This document shows positions 51,493 through 61,647 of a DNA stretch of 64,000 nt, in pieces. Source of the DNA: Fusobacterium varium (lineage in GTDB: Bacteria > Fusobacteriota > Fusobacteriia > Fusobacteriales > Fusobacteriaceae); the NCBI GenBank assembly GCA_002356455.1, contig AP017968.1, positions 186,001 to 250,000 on the forward strand, written 5' to 3'. The notes under the pieces were generated by a model that saw nothing but the letters and a program-made list of their open reading frames with translations, searched no databases and was not told the origin of the DNA. Within the stretch, counting starts at the first letter, position 1; every line of letters begins with the position of its first letter. The translations under genes and the position numbers were made by a program.

Positions 51493-51523
51493 GGACAACC
51501 GAATGGTTGTCCTTCTTTTTTTA
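51493..51523 (+). terminator. Terminator after hppA
   Basis: GGACAACC GAAT GGTTGTCC followed by TTCTTTTTTT. Confidence 0.9.
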
Positions 51524-51612
51524 CTATATGAAAATTATACCCCATATTTGAATTATTTAATAAATATGATAAAATGTATGTAAGACAAAAAGTATTTAGG
51601 AGGTCATCAGGT

Positions 51613-52206
51613 ATGAAGTTAAATCCTATAAAATTAGAAGGGGTATGGAATGAAGGCTATGCTCTGGATTATTTTACAACTAAAAGTGAATATAAGGGTG
51701 AGGATATATTTGGATATCCAGAGTTTGATGTAACATATAGTGAAATAGGAAAAGCACTGAATGAATTAAAATATCATAAAGACTATCTTAAGGCAGTAGA
51801 AATAGCAGATGAAATAGCAGATCACATTACAAATGAATGGAATCTTCTTGACAAAATAGATGGAATAATTGCTGTTCCTCCTTCAAAACCTAGAATAATA
51901 CAACCATTATTTCAATTAGTTAAATTAGTTGGAGAAAAAGTTAAAAAACCTATATCTTTAGATTTTTTTAGCAAACTTACTCCAGAAGAGATAAAAAATC
52001 TTCCAGTGGAAAAAAAATTAGATCTTTTTAAAAATAGCATAAGAAAAAATAGAGATCTGACTAGAAAAGGAAGTATTCTTCTTATAGATGACTTATACAG
52101 CACAGGAACAACTTTAAAAAGTCTTTGTGCATTATTGAAAGATGATACTAATGTAGAAAATATATATGTACTAGTAGTTGCCAAAAGCAGTATAGATGAT
52201 AAATAG
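51613..52206 (+). CDS. Phosphoribosyltransferase-domain (ComF-like) protein
   Basis: A 197-residue cytosolic protein. The C-terminal half has a PRTase fold with the PRPP-binding loop ILLIDDLYSTGTTLKSL (about 154-170) and an N-terminal hydrophobic beta strand DGIIAVPPSKP. Such proteins resemble ComF and other orphan phosphoribosyltransferases; there is no zinc ribbon of the ComF type, so I do not name it. I chose ATG 51613, after AGGAGGTCATCAGGT; the longer frame starts inside the leader. No operon partner. Confidence 0.7.
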   Translation: MKLNPIKLEGVWNEGYALDYFTTKSEYKGEDIFGYPEFDVTYSEIGKALNELKYHKDYLKAVEIADEIADHITNEWNLLDKIDGIIAVPPSKPRIIQPLFQLVKLVGEKVKKPISLDFFSKLTPEEIKNLPVEKKLDLFKNSIRKNRDLTRKGSILLIDDLYSTGTTLKSLCALLKDDTNVENIYVLVVAKSSIDDK

Positions 52207-52208
52207 AA

Positions 52209-52242
52209 AAGAAGAGCTCTAAGTGGGCTCTTTTCTTATTTT
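52209..52242 (+). terminator. Terminator after the PRTase-like gene
   Basis: AAAAGAAGAGC pairs with GCTCTTTTCTT across a short loop, then T-rich sequence. Confidence 0.75.
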
Positions 52243-52258
52243 TTAAAATGTTAAAATA

Positions 52259-52297
52259 GAAAACGATTTTAAAATTGGGGGAGTCTAAAATCGTTTC
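52259..52297 (-). terminator. Hairpin downstream of the porin-like gene
   Basis: AAACGATTTTA (52261-52271) and TAAAATCGTTT (52286-52296) form an 11-bp perfect stem. On the minus strand it is followed by TTCTATTTT, so it may end the porin transcript about 130 bases beyond its stop. Confidence 0.55.
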
Positions 52298-52423
52298 CTA
52301 CATGGGAAATTATGAGGGAAATATTTTAAAAAAATTATTTTTGTTTATATAAACTGGCTAAAAAAATAATAAAGGAATAAAGCTTTATTTATACCTAATA
52401 GCTAGCTTTTTACTTAAGAAACA

Positions 52424-53278
52424 TTAGAATTTATAATTCCATCCAACAATAAGGTCTCCATAGTAATTATTACTGTCAAAAGATTTTCCATCATTGACTT
52501 TTTCCATATTCCTAACTTCATACCCATATTTTAAATAAACATTTAAGTTCGTATTAACTTGATAATCTGCACCTAAATAAATTCTATTTCTTCCAAAATC
52601 TTCATATCTTCCAACTGTATCTTTAGCTCTTTTATCTCCATCTTTAAATTTGTCATCTACAGTTAAAGTGAATCTACCCTCTGTTGAAAGAGTAATTTTT
52701 TCCCCTTTGTAAAATGTAGCATAGGCTCTTATTTGATGTTCAAAGTTATTTTTAAGTTCTCCTGAACCAGTTCTTCCCATTACTTGAGTCCAATCAATAA
52801 ACCATCCAATTTTTACAGAACCAAATTTAACTCCAATTGGGAATATTTCTCCTCTCCAGGCATCATTTGCTTTATTATTTGCCTGATACCAGATATCAGC
52901 AGCTCCCCATAATACATCATAATCCCAAGTTCCTCTTAAATAATATCTATCAAAATCTTTTTGACCTCTATATCTAAAACCTAATTTGTAGTTATCAAAT
53001 TTTTTCCAAGCATCCATTTGAAGTCTTCCATCTTTTGAGTCAGTATTATCAGTATCAATATCCCAGAATTTTCCACCAGTTACAGCAAATGTCCAGTCAC
53101 CATAAGATAATCCAACAGTAGTTCCAAATAATGAATCTTCTCCAATATCAGATCCTCCAGATACATTTTCAATCTCAATTTCTTGACCTACAGATGTTAC
53201 TTTTAGAACTGGTTCAGCTCCATAAGAAACTACTGAAACTACTCCTAATGCTGTTAATAAAAGTGCTAATTTTTTCAT
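52424..53278 (-). CDS. Outer-membrane beta-barrel (porin-like) protein
   Basis: A 284-residue protein with a signal peptide (KKLALLLTALGVVSVVSYGA, cleavage after about 20). Alternating aromatic and polar residues through the whole chain predict a beta-barrel, e.g. FGTTVGLSYGDWTFAVTGGKF, YKLGFRYRGQKDFDRYYLRGTW, IYLGADYQVNTNLNVYLKYGYEV. It ends in an aromatic-terminated strand (IVGWNYKF), the usual outer-membrane insertion signal. It resembles fusobacterial major-outer-membrane-type small porins, but I cannot say which; not FomA itself. It has its own long A/T-rich upstream region and GGGAGGAAATTT before the start. Confidence 0.8.
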   Translation of the reverse strand: MKKLALLLTALGVVSVVSYGAEPVLKVTSVGQEIEIENVSGGSDIGEDSLFGTTVGLSYGDWTFAVTGGKFWDIDTDNTDSKDGRLQMDAWKKFDNYKLGFRYRGQKDFDRYYLRGTWDYDVLWGAADIWYQANNKANDAWRGEIFPIGVKFGSVKIGWFIDWTQVMGRTGSGELKNNFEHQIRAYATFYKGEKITLSTEGRFTLTVDDKFKDGDKRAKDTVGRYEDFGRNRIYLGADYQVNTNLNVYLKYGYEVRNMEKVNDGKSFDSNNYYGDLIVGWNYKF

Positions 53279-53599
53279 AAATTTCCTCCCAGAAAAAGTA
53301 TATATTTTTTATAAAACTTTAAGCAAATAAAACAACTTATATAAGTTGATAAAGTTAAATTATTGCCTTTAAATTTCATAATTGAAATAATAAAGTATTT
53401 TTAAAAAAATGTAAAGTTTTTTTTATAAAATAAATTATATAAAATGTATATAAATAGATCGATTTTTTCTGTTTAAGAAATAAAAAATCAAGTAAAAATT
53501 TAATAAAATCAATGGATAGAAATATATATATATTTTTAATAGTTATTGTAAAAAAAAAGTATTATTTTAGTTTATTATGTTCTAAAAAATAAAAAAATG
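53279..53599. other. Divergent A/T-rich upstream region
   Basis: Non-coding; carries the promoter region of the minus-strand porin-like gene and the region upstream of the plus-strand nan promoter at 53600. A very A/T-rich core lies at 53385-53590. No other recognisable signal. Confidence 0.5.
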
Positions 53600-53650
53600 T
53601 TGACAAATAAAATTATTGGAGTTATTATCAAGAAAATGAACACGAGAACA
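53600..53650 (+). promoter_or_regulatory. nan promoter and operator copy 1
   Basis: TTGACA (53600-53605), 17-base spacer, TATTAT (53623-53628), 8 bases, then TGAACACGAGAACA (53637-53650). The operator would cover the transcription start. The same arrangement recurs at 55639 and 61577. Confidence 0.8.
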
Positions 53651-54027
53651 TTTGTAAGAAGTTTAATAGTAAATATTCCCTTAAAGTTTACTTAAGTAAA
53701 TATGGTTATGGGTTAGGATGCTTATATGAAGAATACAGTATGCTTTTTTCAAGTATATTTTCTCATTTTCCAATTTTATTGAGATTATATCAAGCAGGTT
53801 TTATTAAAGATATTGATACTATTACAAAATTAGAAAAGGAAGTGACTATATTATAGGGGATTTTATTTAGAATATGTATAAAGCAAGTAATAAATATCGC
53901 CTATGACAAATTGTATGCAAAGACAATTATGTCAGAATTTCCAATGAGACTACTTTCTTCTTATCAAACATTTTTAGAAGGTATAGTTGAAAAATATATG
54001 TTAGATATGAAGAAATATTTGCTGTAA
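53650..54027 (+). pseudogene. Decayed, unrecognised gene with an internal stop
   Basis: One frame runs from 53650 to a TAA at 54025, broken by a TAG at 53854. No ATG or ribosome-binding site fits the beginning, so the N-terminus is lost. Translated parts include YSLKVYLSKYGYGLGCLYEEYS, FPILLRLYQAGFIKDIDTI and, after the stop, SEFPMRLLSSYQTFLEGIVE. Composition is protein-like and clearly unlike the A/T spacers. I do not recognise a family. It directly follows nan operator copy 1, so the original gene was probably part of the regulon. Confidence 0.55.
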
Positions 54028-54071
54028 TGGTTCAGATAGTTTAATTTTTAAAATATTTTGGAGGAATTTAA

Positions 54072-54249
54072 ATGAATAATAAGAATCAACTTATTTATGG
54101 TTTCTATTTTCTATGAGGATGAAATAGAAAATTTATAATAAGAAATATTATAGCAATATTTTACTTTAGATGAAAAAATTACTTTATTACAATGTTTGGG
54201 AGCAATAATTGTTATTTTTGGTTGTGTAATAGCTTTAAAGAAAAAATAA
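54072..54249 (+). pseudogene. Remnant of an EamA (DMT) family transporter
   Basis: A Shine-Dalgarno (TTGGAGGAATTTA) and a start ATG AAT AAT AAG... give MNNKNQLIYGFYFL, then a stop. About 60 bases later another frame (54154-54249) gives FTLDEKITLLQCLGAIIVIFG and ends ALKKK, typical of the last helix of EamA transporters (GExxTxxQxxGAxLIxxGV). The middle, roughly 250 codons, is gone. The pattern matches the acetyltransferase relic at 2171: both ends kept, interior lost. Confidence 0.6.
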
Positions 54250-54274
54250 ATAATAATAAATAAGGAGGATTATC

Positions 54275-55411
54275 ATGAAAAAATTTGTTTTTGCTGCAAT
54301 GTTATCTGCATTAGTTTTAGGAGGATGTACTTCAACAGAAGTAAAAATACCAGGACTAGAAAGAAAAATAACTTGGGAACATGCTGGTAATTTACCTGCA
54401 CAAAAGGGATTTGAAAAAAATATGGGAACTGCAGGAGTGTTGTCAGGAGTTCTTGAAGGAAAATATGTAGTAGTAGGTGGAGGAGCAAATTTTCCATATG
54501 ATACTGTATTGAATGGAGGTATAAAAAAACTTTATTCTGATGTATATCTTTTAGAAGAAAAAGAGGGAAAATTGATAGTAAAAGAACACATAAATTTAGA
54601 TAACGAAATTGGTTATGGAGCATCTGTAACAGCAAAAGGTGGAGTTTATTACATTGGAGGAGGAGCGACTGCAGAAGCAGATAATGATATATTATTTTTA
54701 AGTATGAAAAATGGAAAACTGAATATAGAAAAAGTAGGAGATTTACCTTTTACTCTGCAAAATGGAACAGCAGTAGAAAAAGATGGAAAACTATATATTA
54801 TAACTGGAAAACAAGATGGAAAAGCTACAAATAAAATGTATGAATATGACCTTACAACAGGTAACTCAAGAGAATTAGCACCTGTACCAGGAGCAGTAAC
54901 TAGAACACAGGCTGTATCTCAAATACTTGATGGAAAATTATATGTATTTAGTGGCGGAGATTCAACTGCATATACTGATGGATATAAATATGACTTTACA
55001 GCTGATAAGTGGACTTCAGCAGCTTCTGTAGAATTAGGAGGAAAGGGAATATCTCTTCTTGGAGCTTCTTCAGTAAAATTGAATGAAAAGGAAATGATAG
55101 TAATAGGTGGATTTAATAAAGAAGTATATGATAATGCAGTAGCTAATCTAAGTTCTTTAAAGGGAGAAGAATTAGCAAGATTCAAAGCTGGATATTTTGG
55201 GGCAGATCCTGCTGAATTTAACTGGAATAGAGAAATACTTATATATAATTCTGATAATAATTCTTGGAAATCTATAGGAGAGATACCATTTGATGCACCG
55301 TGTGGAGAAGGATTAGTTTTGGTTGGAAACAAAGTATTCTCAATAAATGGAGAAATTAAACCAGGCATCAGAACAAATAGAATGTACACTGGAACTATAA
55401 TTAAAAAATAG
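54275..55411 (+). CDS. nanM: Sialic acid mutarotase, cyclically permuted kelch type (lipoprotein)
   Basis: A 378-residue protein with a lipoprotein signal (MKKFVFAAMLSALVLGGC, Cys18) and kelch repeats: YVVVGGGANFPYDT, YYIGGGATAEADND, LYIITGKQDGKATN, LYVFSGGDSTAYTD, MIVIGGFNKEVYDN. The GANFP and C-terminal GEIKPGIRTNRMY motifs are those of N-acetylneuraminate epimerase (NanM) and the cyclically-permuted mutarotase group. It converts alpha- to beta-Neu5Ac outside the cytoplasm, aiding uptake. The nearest promoter I can see is nan copy 1 at 53600, 0.65 kb upstream across decayed genes. ATG after AAGGAGGATTATC. Confidence 0.9.
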   Translation: MKKFVFAAMLSALVLGGCTSTEVKIPGLERKITWEHAGNLPAQKGFEKNMGTAGVLSGVLEGKYVVVGGGANFPYDTVLNGGIKKLYSDVYLLEEKEGKLIVKEHINLDNEIGYGASVTAKGGVYYIGGGATAEADNDILFLSMKNGKLNIEKVGDLPFTLQNGTAVEKDGKLYIITGKQDGKATNKMYEYDLTTGNSRELAPVPGAVTRTQAVSQILDGKLYVFSGGDSTAYTDGYKYDFTADKWTSAASVELGGKGISLLGASSVKLNEKEMIVIGGFNKEVYDNAVANLSSLKGEELARFKAGYFGADPAEFNWNREILIYNSDNNSWKSIGEIPFDAPCGEGLVLVGNKVFSINGEIKPGIRTNRMYTGTIIKK

Positions 55412-55422
55412 TTAAAAATTTT

Positions 55423-55520
55423 AAGAAGAGGATATGATTGAGTTATAAAAAGATTAGAAGTTTTAATAAAAAATTTTAAAATTTAATCTGATTCTTACTC
55501 AAATTTTATCTTCTTTTTTT
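55423..55520 (+). terminator. Large nested terminator after nanM
   Basis: Three nested stems: AAGAAGA / TCTTCTT (outer), TTGAGT / ACTCAA, and AGATTA / TAATCT (inner), followed by seven T. It separates nanM from the lacI-TRAP transcript. Confidence 0.65.
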
Positions 55521-55638
55521 ATGGAAAAATGTAGAAAATTCTTTTAAATAACCTCTTTTAATTGGTATACAATAATCTTTTTAGAGTATATAAAGAACTT
55601 TTTGTTTTGAAATAGTATTAAAAAACTTAAAAAAATCA

Positions 55639-55689
55639 TTGACAAACTTAAGAATAAAAGTTATATTTATATTAATGAACACGCGAACA
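55639..55689 (+). promoter_or_regulatory. nan promoter and operator copy 2
   Basis: TTGACA (55639-55644), 17 bases, TATATT (55662-55667), 8 bases, TGAACACGCGAACA (55676-55689). It precedes the lacI-type gene by 26 bases, so the regulator is probably autoregulated and controls the TRAP operon. Confidence 0.8.
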
Positions 55690-55714
55690 TTTTTAGGAGA
55701 AGGTGATTTTAAAT

Positions 55715-56719
55715 ATGATTACACAGAAGGAAATAGCAGAAAAATTAGGTATCAGCAGAACAACAGTTGCTAGAGCTATAAATGGTAGTTCATTGATTAA
55801 AGAGGAAACTAAGAATAAAATACTTGAACTTGTAAAAGAAATGAATTATGAAAAAAATTATATAGGGAGTTCTCTTGCAGGAAAAAGGGTAAAAAAAGTT
55901 TACTGCTTAGTGATAAATTCTAAAAATGTTTTTTATACTCAAGAAATAATAAGAGGATTAGGAGAAGCTGAAAAAGAGTTTAAGGCATATAATTATAAAT
56001 TAGAAATAATAACAAATGATATTAATGATCCAGAAAATCAAATTGAGGAACTAAAGAAAGTTCTTAGTGCAGGAGATATGGATGGCTTGATTATAACACC
56101 TTTAGCAAAAGAAAAAGTATATGATATATTAAAGCTGTATTTAGAAAAAACTAATATAATTTCTTTGGGAATAAGGCTTCATGAAAATATACCTCATGTG
56201 GGACCTGATCATTTAAAACAAGGAAAAATATCTGGTGGTATAATGAGTGCTCTTCTTAGAAAAGGGGAAAAACTTTTAATTATAGACAATGGTGATGATA
56301 AAATATCTTCAAAATTATATTTAAAAGGATTTTTAGAAAGAGTAAGAGAAACGGATATTGATATAATAGGGCCATTAAAAGGGAATGGAATAGAAAAAAG
56401 TATAGAACTTTTAAAAGAAATATGTATAAAAGAAGAGATAAAAGGAATCTATATAAACAGGTATGCACAGGATATTTTTGAAAAGCTGCCTTCAAAAATA
56501 TTAAATGATAAAAAAATTGTAACAAATGGAATTGGAAAAAATATCAAAAGAATGATAAAAAATAAAATAATAACGGCAACTGTAATGGAAGAAATAGCAA
56601 CTGAAGGATATAATGCAGGAAAAAAAATGTTTGATATTTTATATAAAAATGATGCAAAAACTGGAAATTGGGAAATATCAAAATCACATATTATCTTCTA
56701 TGAGAACTTAAATGATTAA
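55715..56719 (+). CDS. LacI family transcriptional regulator of the nan locus
   Basis: A 334-residue regulator. The N-terminal LacI helix-turn-helix (ITQKEIAEKLGISRTTVARAING, with the hinge helix SLAGKR) is followed by a periplasmic-binding-protein-like effector domain (about 60-330). I chose ATG 55715 (AAGGTGATTTTAAAT before it); a GTG at 55703 in frame is less well placed. It is the first gene of the siaP-siaQM-esterase-nanK operon. Sialic acid loci more often use GntR- or RpiR-type regulators, so a LacI member here is noteworthy. Its likely operator is TGWWCACGMGAACA, present three times; the effector could be sialic acid, ManNAc or a phosphate ester. Confidence 0.88.
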   Translation: MITQKEIAEKLGISRTTVARAINGSSLIKEETKNKILELVKEMNYEKNYIGSSLAGKRVKKVYCLVINSKNVFYTQEIIRGLGEAEKEFKAYNYKLEIITNDINDPENQIEELKKVLSAGDMDGLIITPLAKEKVYDILKLYLEKTNIISLGIRLHENIPHVGPDHLKQGKISGGIMSALLRKGEKLLIIDNGDDKISSKLYLKGFLERVRETDIDIIGPLKGNGIEKSIELLKEICIKEEIKGIYINRYAQDIFEKLPSKILNDKKIVTNGIGKNIKRMIKNKIITATVMEEIATEGYNAGKKMFDILYKNDAKTGNWEISKSHIIFYENLND

Positions 56720-56738
56720 AAATATAAATTAAAAATAA

Positions 56739-57755
<1,017 letters not shown>

Positions 57756-57788
57756 ATTGTGCAAAAAGAGATAGGGTGGTAAAAGTAG

Positions 57789-59642
57789 ATGAAAGTTTTT
57801 GATAAATTAGAAGAATGGATAGGAGGAACACTTTTTGTCTGTATGTTTATAATACTTGTAATGCAGATAGTGGCAAGACAAGTATTAGGAACACCTCTTA
57901 TGTGGAGTGAAGAATTATCAAGTCTGCTGTTTGTATATGTAGGAATACTGGGAATTAGTATGGGTATCAGAAACCAGCAGCATGTACTTATAGATTTTCT
58001 TTGCAGCAGGTTTTCTCCAAGAATGCAGAGAGTTGCATTTACTATTGTACAGATAATAATTTTTATATCTATTATTTTTATGGGGTATTTAGGAAATAAT
58101 CTTTATAAGAAAAAATGGATATTTGAACTGGTATCATTAAAAATATCAGCGGGATGGATGTATATAGCTCTTCCTATTGTAGCAATACTTATGATGATAC
58201 GTTTTTTTCAGGCATACAAGGAAAATTATGATAATAAAAAAGTAATATTACATCCAGGAATTTTTTTAACAGCTTTGATAATTATTATAGGATTAATAAT
58301 ATATGATCCGAAAATATTTAGAATATTCAGATTAGCTAATTACTATAAGTTTGGACCTATAGCAGGATATGTAACTATTGGAGTCTGGCTGGTAATGATT
58401 TTTATGGGAGTACCTGTTGGATGGTCTCTTATGGCAGCAACAATATTCTATTTTTCAATTACTAAATGGAATGTTATATATTTTGCCTCTGCCAAATTGG
58501 TAGACAGTCTTAACAGCTTTAGTCTTTTAAGTGTTCCTTTCTTTGTATTAACAGGAATACTGATGAATGGATCTGGTATTACAGAAAGAATATTTAATTT
58601 TGCAAAAGCTCTACTGGGACATTTTACTGGAGGAATGGGACATGTAAATGTAGCTGCATCTCTTATTTTCTCAGGAATGTCAGGGTCAGCTATAGCAGAT
58701 GCTGGTGGACTTGGACAGTTGGAAATAAAAGCTATGAGAGATGAAGGATATGATGATGATATTTGTGGTGGAATCACAGCAGCTTCATGTATAATAGGAC
58801 CTTTGGTACCTCCAAGTATAAGTATGATAGTATATGGAGTAATTGCTAATCAATCTATTGCTAAATTATTCCTTGCAGGATTTGTTCCAGGGGTTCTTAC
58901 TACAATAGCTTTAATGATAATGAATTATTTTGTATGTAAAAAAAGAGGATATAAAAAAGCTAAAAAAGCTACTTTTAAGGAACAGGTTGAAGCCTTTAAA
59001 AAATCTTTTTGGGCTTTAATAACTCCATTCATCATTATTGGAGGAATATTTTCAGGATTATTTACTCCTACAGAAGCAGCAGTGGTTGCAGCAGCTTATT
59101 CAGTTTTTCTAGGGGCTTTCATATATAAAGAATTGACTGTAAAATCATTTTTTAAACATTGTGTTGAAGCAATGGCTATCAGTGGAGTTACAGTTCTAAT
59201 GATAATAACAGTTACATTTTTTGGAGATATGATTGCAAGAGAACAGATAGCTATGAAAATAGCAACAGTATTTATGAAATATGCAAGCTCTCCACTGACA
59301 GTATTGATAATGATAAATCTGTTGTTATTATTCTTAGGAATGTTTATTGATGCTCTTGCGCTTCAATTCCTAGTACTTCCTATGCTTATACCAGTAGCAG
59401 ATAAAGTAGGAATAGATTTAGTTTTCTTTGGAGTAATGACAACATTGAATATGATGATAGGAATACTTACTCCTCCTATGGGAATGGCCTTATTTGTAGT
59501 AGCACAGGTTGGAAAAATGTCTGTAAGTACAGTAACAAAAGGTGTACTTCCATTCTTGATACCAATTTTTATAACATTAGTGTTTATAACTATATTTCCA
59601 GGAGTAATAACATTCCTTCCTAATTTAATAATGGGTGGATAG
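57789..59642 (+). CDS. siaQM: TRAP transporter fused small and large membrane subunits
   Basis: A 617-residue fusion. The N-terminal ~160 residues form the DctQ-type small subunit with four membrane spans ([49 protein letters not shown]). The rest is a DctM-type large subunit with about 12 spans ([52 protein letters not shown]). Such fusions are typical of sialic acid TRAP systems (Haemophilus SiaT). Transport is Na+-coupled in that model. It begins 33 bases after siaP behind AGGGTGGTAAAAGT. Confidence 0.92.
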   Translation: MKVFDKLEEWIGGTLFVCMFIILVMQIVARQVLGTPLMWSEELSSLLFVYVGILGISMGIRNQQHVLIDFLCSRFSPRMQRVAFTIVQIIIFISIIFMGYLGNNLYKKKWIFELVSLKISAGWMYIALPIVAILMMIRFFQAYKENYDNKKVILHPGIFLTALIIIIGLIIYDPKIFRIFRLANYYKFGPIAGYVTIGVWLVMIFMGVPVGWSLMAATIFYFSITKWNVIYFASAKLVDSLNSFSLLSVPFFVLTGILMNGSGITERIFNFAKALLGHFTGGMGHVNVAASLIFSGMSGSAIADAGGLGQLEIKAMRDEGYDDDICGGITAASCIIGPLVPPSISMIVYGVIANQSIAKLFLAGFVPGVLTTIALMIMNYFVCKKRGYKKAKKATFKEQVEAFKKSFWALITPFIIIGGIFSGLFTPTEAAVVAAAYSVFLGAFIYKELTVKSFFKHCVEAMAISGVTVLMIITVTFFGDMIAREQIAMKIATVFMKYASSPLTVLIMINLLLLFLGMFIDALALQFLVLPMLIPVADKVGIDLVFFGVMTTLNMMIGILTPPMGMALFVVAQVGKMSVSTVTKGVLPFLIPIFITLVFITIFPGVITFLPNLIMGG

Positions 59643-59663
59643 CAGAAGAGAGGTAAATAAAAA

Positions 59664-60626
59664 ATGCCATTAAGTGTGGATATGTCATTAGAACAGTTAA
59701 AAAAATATCAAGGAAGCAGTAAAAAGCCAGATGATTTTGATGAATATTGGGAAGATATACTTAAAAAAAGAAAGTTTTTTTCTGGTAATATAGAAATGAA
59801 AAGGAATGGGTTTCAAACTCCTTTTTGTGAATGTTATGATATATTTTTTCATGGAATAGAAGAAACTGCCATACATGTAAAATATTTAAAACCTAGAAAT
59901 ACAACAGGAAAAATACCTGCTATAATAGAATTTCATGGTTATGGAGGCTGCAGTAAGGATTGGACTTATAAACTTCCATATGCAGCATGCGGAATAGCAG
60001 TATTTTCAATGGAATGCAGAGGACAGATGGGTGATTCTACTGATAGTTTTGGGGTTCAAAATCATTTTAGAAATTGTAATCTTATAAGAGGGGTGATGAC
60101 TCCAGAAGATTTATATTATAAAAAAGTATTTTTAGATGCGTTAGATTTAATGGATATTGTAATGGAATTTGATGATATAAATATTAATAAAATTGGAACA
60201 ATGGGCTATTCTCAAGGTGGGGGAATAGCCTTAGCTCTTGCAGCTTTAAATACAAATGTGAATAAAGTATTTGCTGTATATCCATTTTTAAGTGATTATA
60301 AAAGATGTTGGGATATGGATACAGGAGCTGCTTATGAAGAAATAAAAGATTATTTTAGGCAAAGAGATCCACAACATGAAAGAGAGAATGAATTTTTTAA
60401 CAATTTGGGATATATAGATATCCAAAATATGGCCCATTGGATAAAAGCTGATGTTGTAATGACAACTGGGCTTATGGATAAGGTGTGTCCTCCATCCACT
60501 CAGTTTGCTGTATATAATAAGTTGTTATGCAGAAAAAAACATTTAATATTTCCAGAGTATGGACATGAAGACATGCTGAATGGCTTACAGGATGAAAATT
60601 TAAAATGGGCTATGGAACTACTTTAG
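59664..60626 (+). CDS. CE7/AXE1-type acetyl esterase in the nan operon
   Basis: A 320-residue alpha/beta-hydrolase of the acetylxylan esterase / cephalosporin-C deacetylase group. Visible: the start PLSVDMSLEQLKKYQG and PDDFDEYWEDIL, an oxyanion-type RGQMGDS, the nucleophile in GTMGYSQGGGIALALA, the acid in TGLMDKVCPPSTQF, and the base in FPEYGHEDM. There is no signal peptide, so it acts in the cytosol after uptake. Position between siaQM and nanK (ending two bases before the nanK frame) suggests removal of O-acetyl groups from imported sialic acids, a role done by unrelated NanS-type esterases elsewhere. That function is inference. Confidence 0.82.
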   Translation: MPLSVDMSLEQLKKYQGSSKKPDDFDEYWEDILKKRKFFSGNIEMKRNGFQTPFCECYDIFFHGIEETAIHVKYLKPRNTTGKIPAIIEFHGYGGCSKDWTYKLPYAACGIAVFSMECRGQMGDSTDSFGVQNHFRNCNLIRGVMTPEDLYYKKVFLDALDLMDIVMEFDDININKIGTMGYSQGGGIALALAALNTNVNKVFAVYPFLSDYKRCWDMDTGAAYEEIKDYFRQRDPQHERENEFFNNLGYIDIQNMAHWIKADVVMTTGLMDKVCPPSTQFAVYNKLLCRKKHLIFPEYGHEDMLNGLQDENLKWAMELL

Positions 60627-60651
60627 AATGATTAGAAACAAGGAGAAAAAA

Positions 60652-61557
60652 TTGAAGATAGTAGGTATAGACATTGGTGGAACAATGATAAAATATGGTC
60701 TGATATCCGTAGATGGAGAGATATCAGCTGGAGGAGAAATTCCTACAGAAGCTGAAAAAGGTATAGAGAATTTATTCCAAAAAATATTTGGTATAATAGA
60801 AGTGTATCCAAAGGAAGAACTTTTAGGTATAGCTGTTTCTGGAACAGGGCAGATAGATGGAAATGTTGGAAAAGTAATAGGTGGAAATGATATTATTCCT
60901 GGATGGATAGGAACAGATTTAGTAAAGATGTTAGAAAAGAAGTTTTCTCTTCCGGCAGTTCTGGAAAATGACGTAAATTGTGCAGCACTTGGTGAAAAGT
61001 GGCTTGGAGCAGGAAAAGAAAAAAAAGATTTTGTATGTGTAACTATTGGAACAGGTATAGGTGGAGGTATTGTTGTAAATGACGATATTTTAAGAGGAGA
61101 TACTTGTGTAGCAGGAGAATTTGGACATATACAAATAGTAAAGAATGGACATGAATGTATGTGTGGAAAAAAAGGATGTTATGAGAGATATGCTTCAACA
61201 ACAGCTTTAGTCAGAATGGTTAAGGAGAAAACAGGTTTTAAATTAAATGGAAAAGAAATATTTACAAGAGAAAGAGCTGGAGAAACTATATTTAAAGAGA
61301 TAGTAGAAGAATGGATAGATTACCTTACAGATGGGTTAAGTACTATTACATATATTTTTAATCCATCTCTTATAATTATAGGAGGAGGAATTACTAAACA
61401 GGGAGACTATCTTTTAAATAGAGTAAATAAAAATCTTGCATCAAAAATTGGTGTAAATTATAGGAAAAATCTTTCTATAAGATTTGCAGAGCTTGGGAAT
61501 AATGCAGGGATATTAGGTGCTGTATATCTTTTACTTAAAAAGATTGGAAAGCTTTAA
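60652..61557 (+). CDS. nanK: ROK family N-acetylmannosamine kinase
   Basis: A ROK-fold sugar kinase of about 301 residues. N-terminal ATP phosphate loop VGIDIGGTMIKYG, catalytic Asp in LENDVNCAALGE, GTGIGGGIV, and the ROK zinc site (GHECMCGKKGCYERYAS, with His and three Cys). With nanA and nanE nearby it most likely phosphorylates ManNAc to ManNAc-6-P; glucokinase activity cannot be excluded. I favour a TTG start at 60652, six bases after AAGGAG (60640); the ATG at 60628 precedes that site and has none of its own. It closes the operon. Confidence 0.87.
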   Translation: MKIVGIDIGGTMIKYGLISVDGEISAGGEIPTEAEKGIENLFQKIFGIIEVYPKEELLGIAVSGTGQIDGNVGKVIGGNDIIPGWIGTDLVKMLEKKFSLPAVLENDVNCAALGEKWLGAGKEKKDFVCVTIGTGIGGGIVVNDDILRGDTCVAGEFGHIQIVKNGHECMCGKKGCYERYASTTALVRMVKEKTGFKLNGKEIFTRERAGETIFKEIVEEWIDYLTDGLSTITYIFNPSLIIIGGGITKQGDYLLNRVNKNLASKIGVNYRKNLSIRFAELGNNAGILGAVYLLLKKIGKL

Positions 61558-61576
61558 TAATGAAAATAAAAAAAGA

Positions 61577-61627
61577 TTGACAAAATACTTAAAAAGGTAT
61601 AAATTAAAATAAATGTTCACGAGAACA
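61577..61627 (+). promoter_or_regulatory. nan promoter and operator copy 3
   Basis: TTGACA (61577-61582), 17 bases, TAAATT (61600-61605), 8 bases, TGTTCACGAGAACA (61614-61627). This copy is the most symmetric: TGTTC and GAACA are perfect complementary arms. It precedes nanQ-nanA-nanE. Confidence 0.8.
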
Positions 61628-61647
61628 ACAAATGAAAGGAAGAAAAT

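Larger units (their letters stand above)
55412..55702. other. Spacer between nanM and the LacI gene
   Basis: Contains the nested terminator at 55423-55520 and promoter/operator copy 2 at 55639-55689, both listed separately. No open frame of note. Confidence 0.6.
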
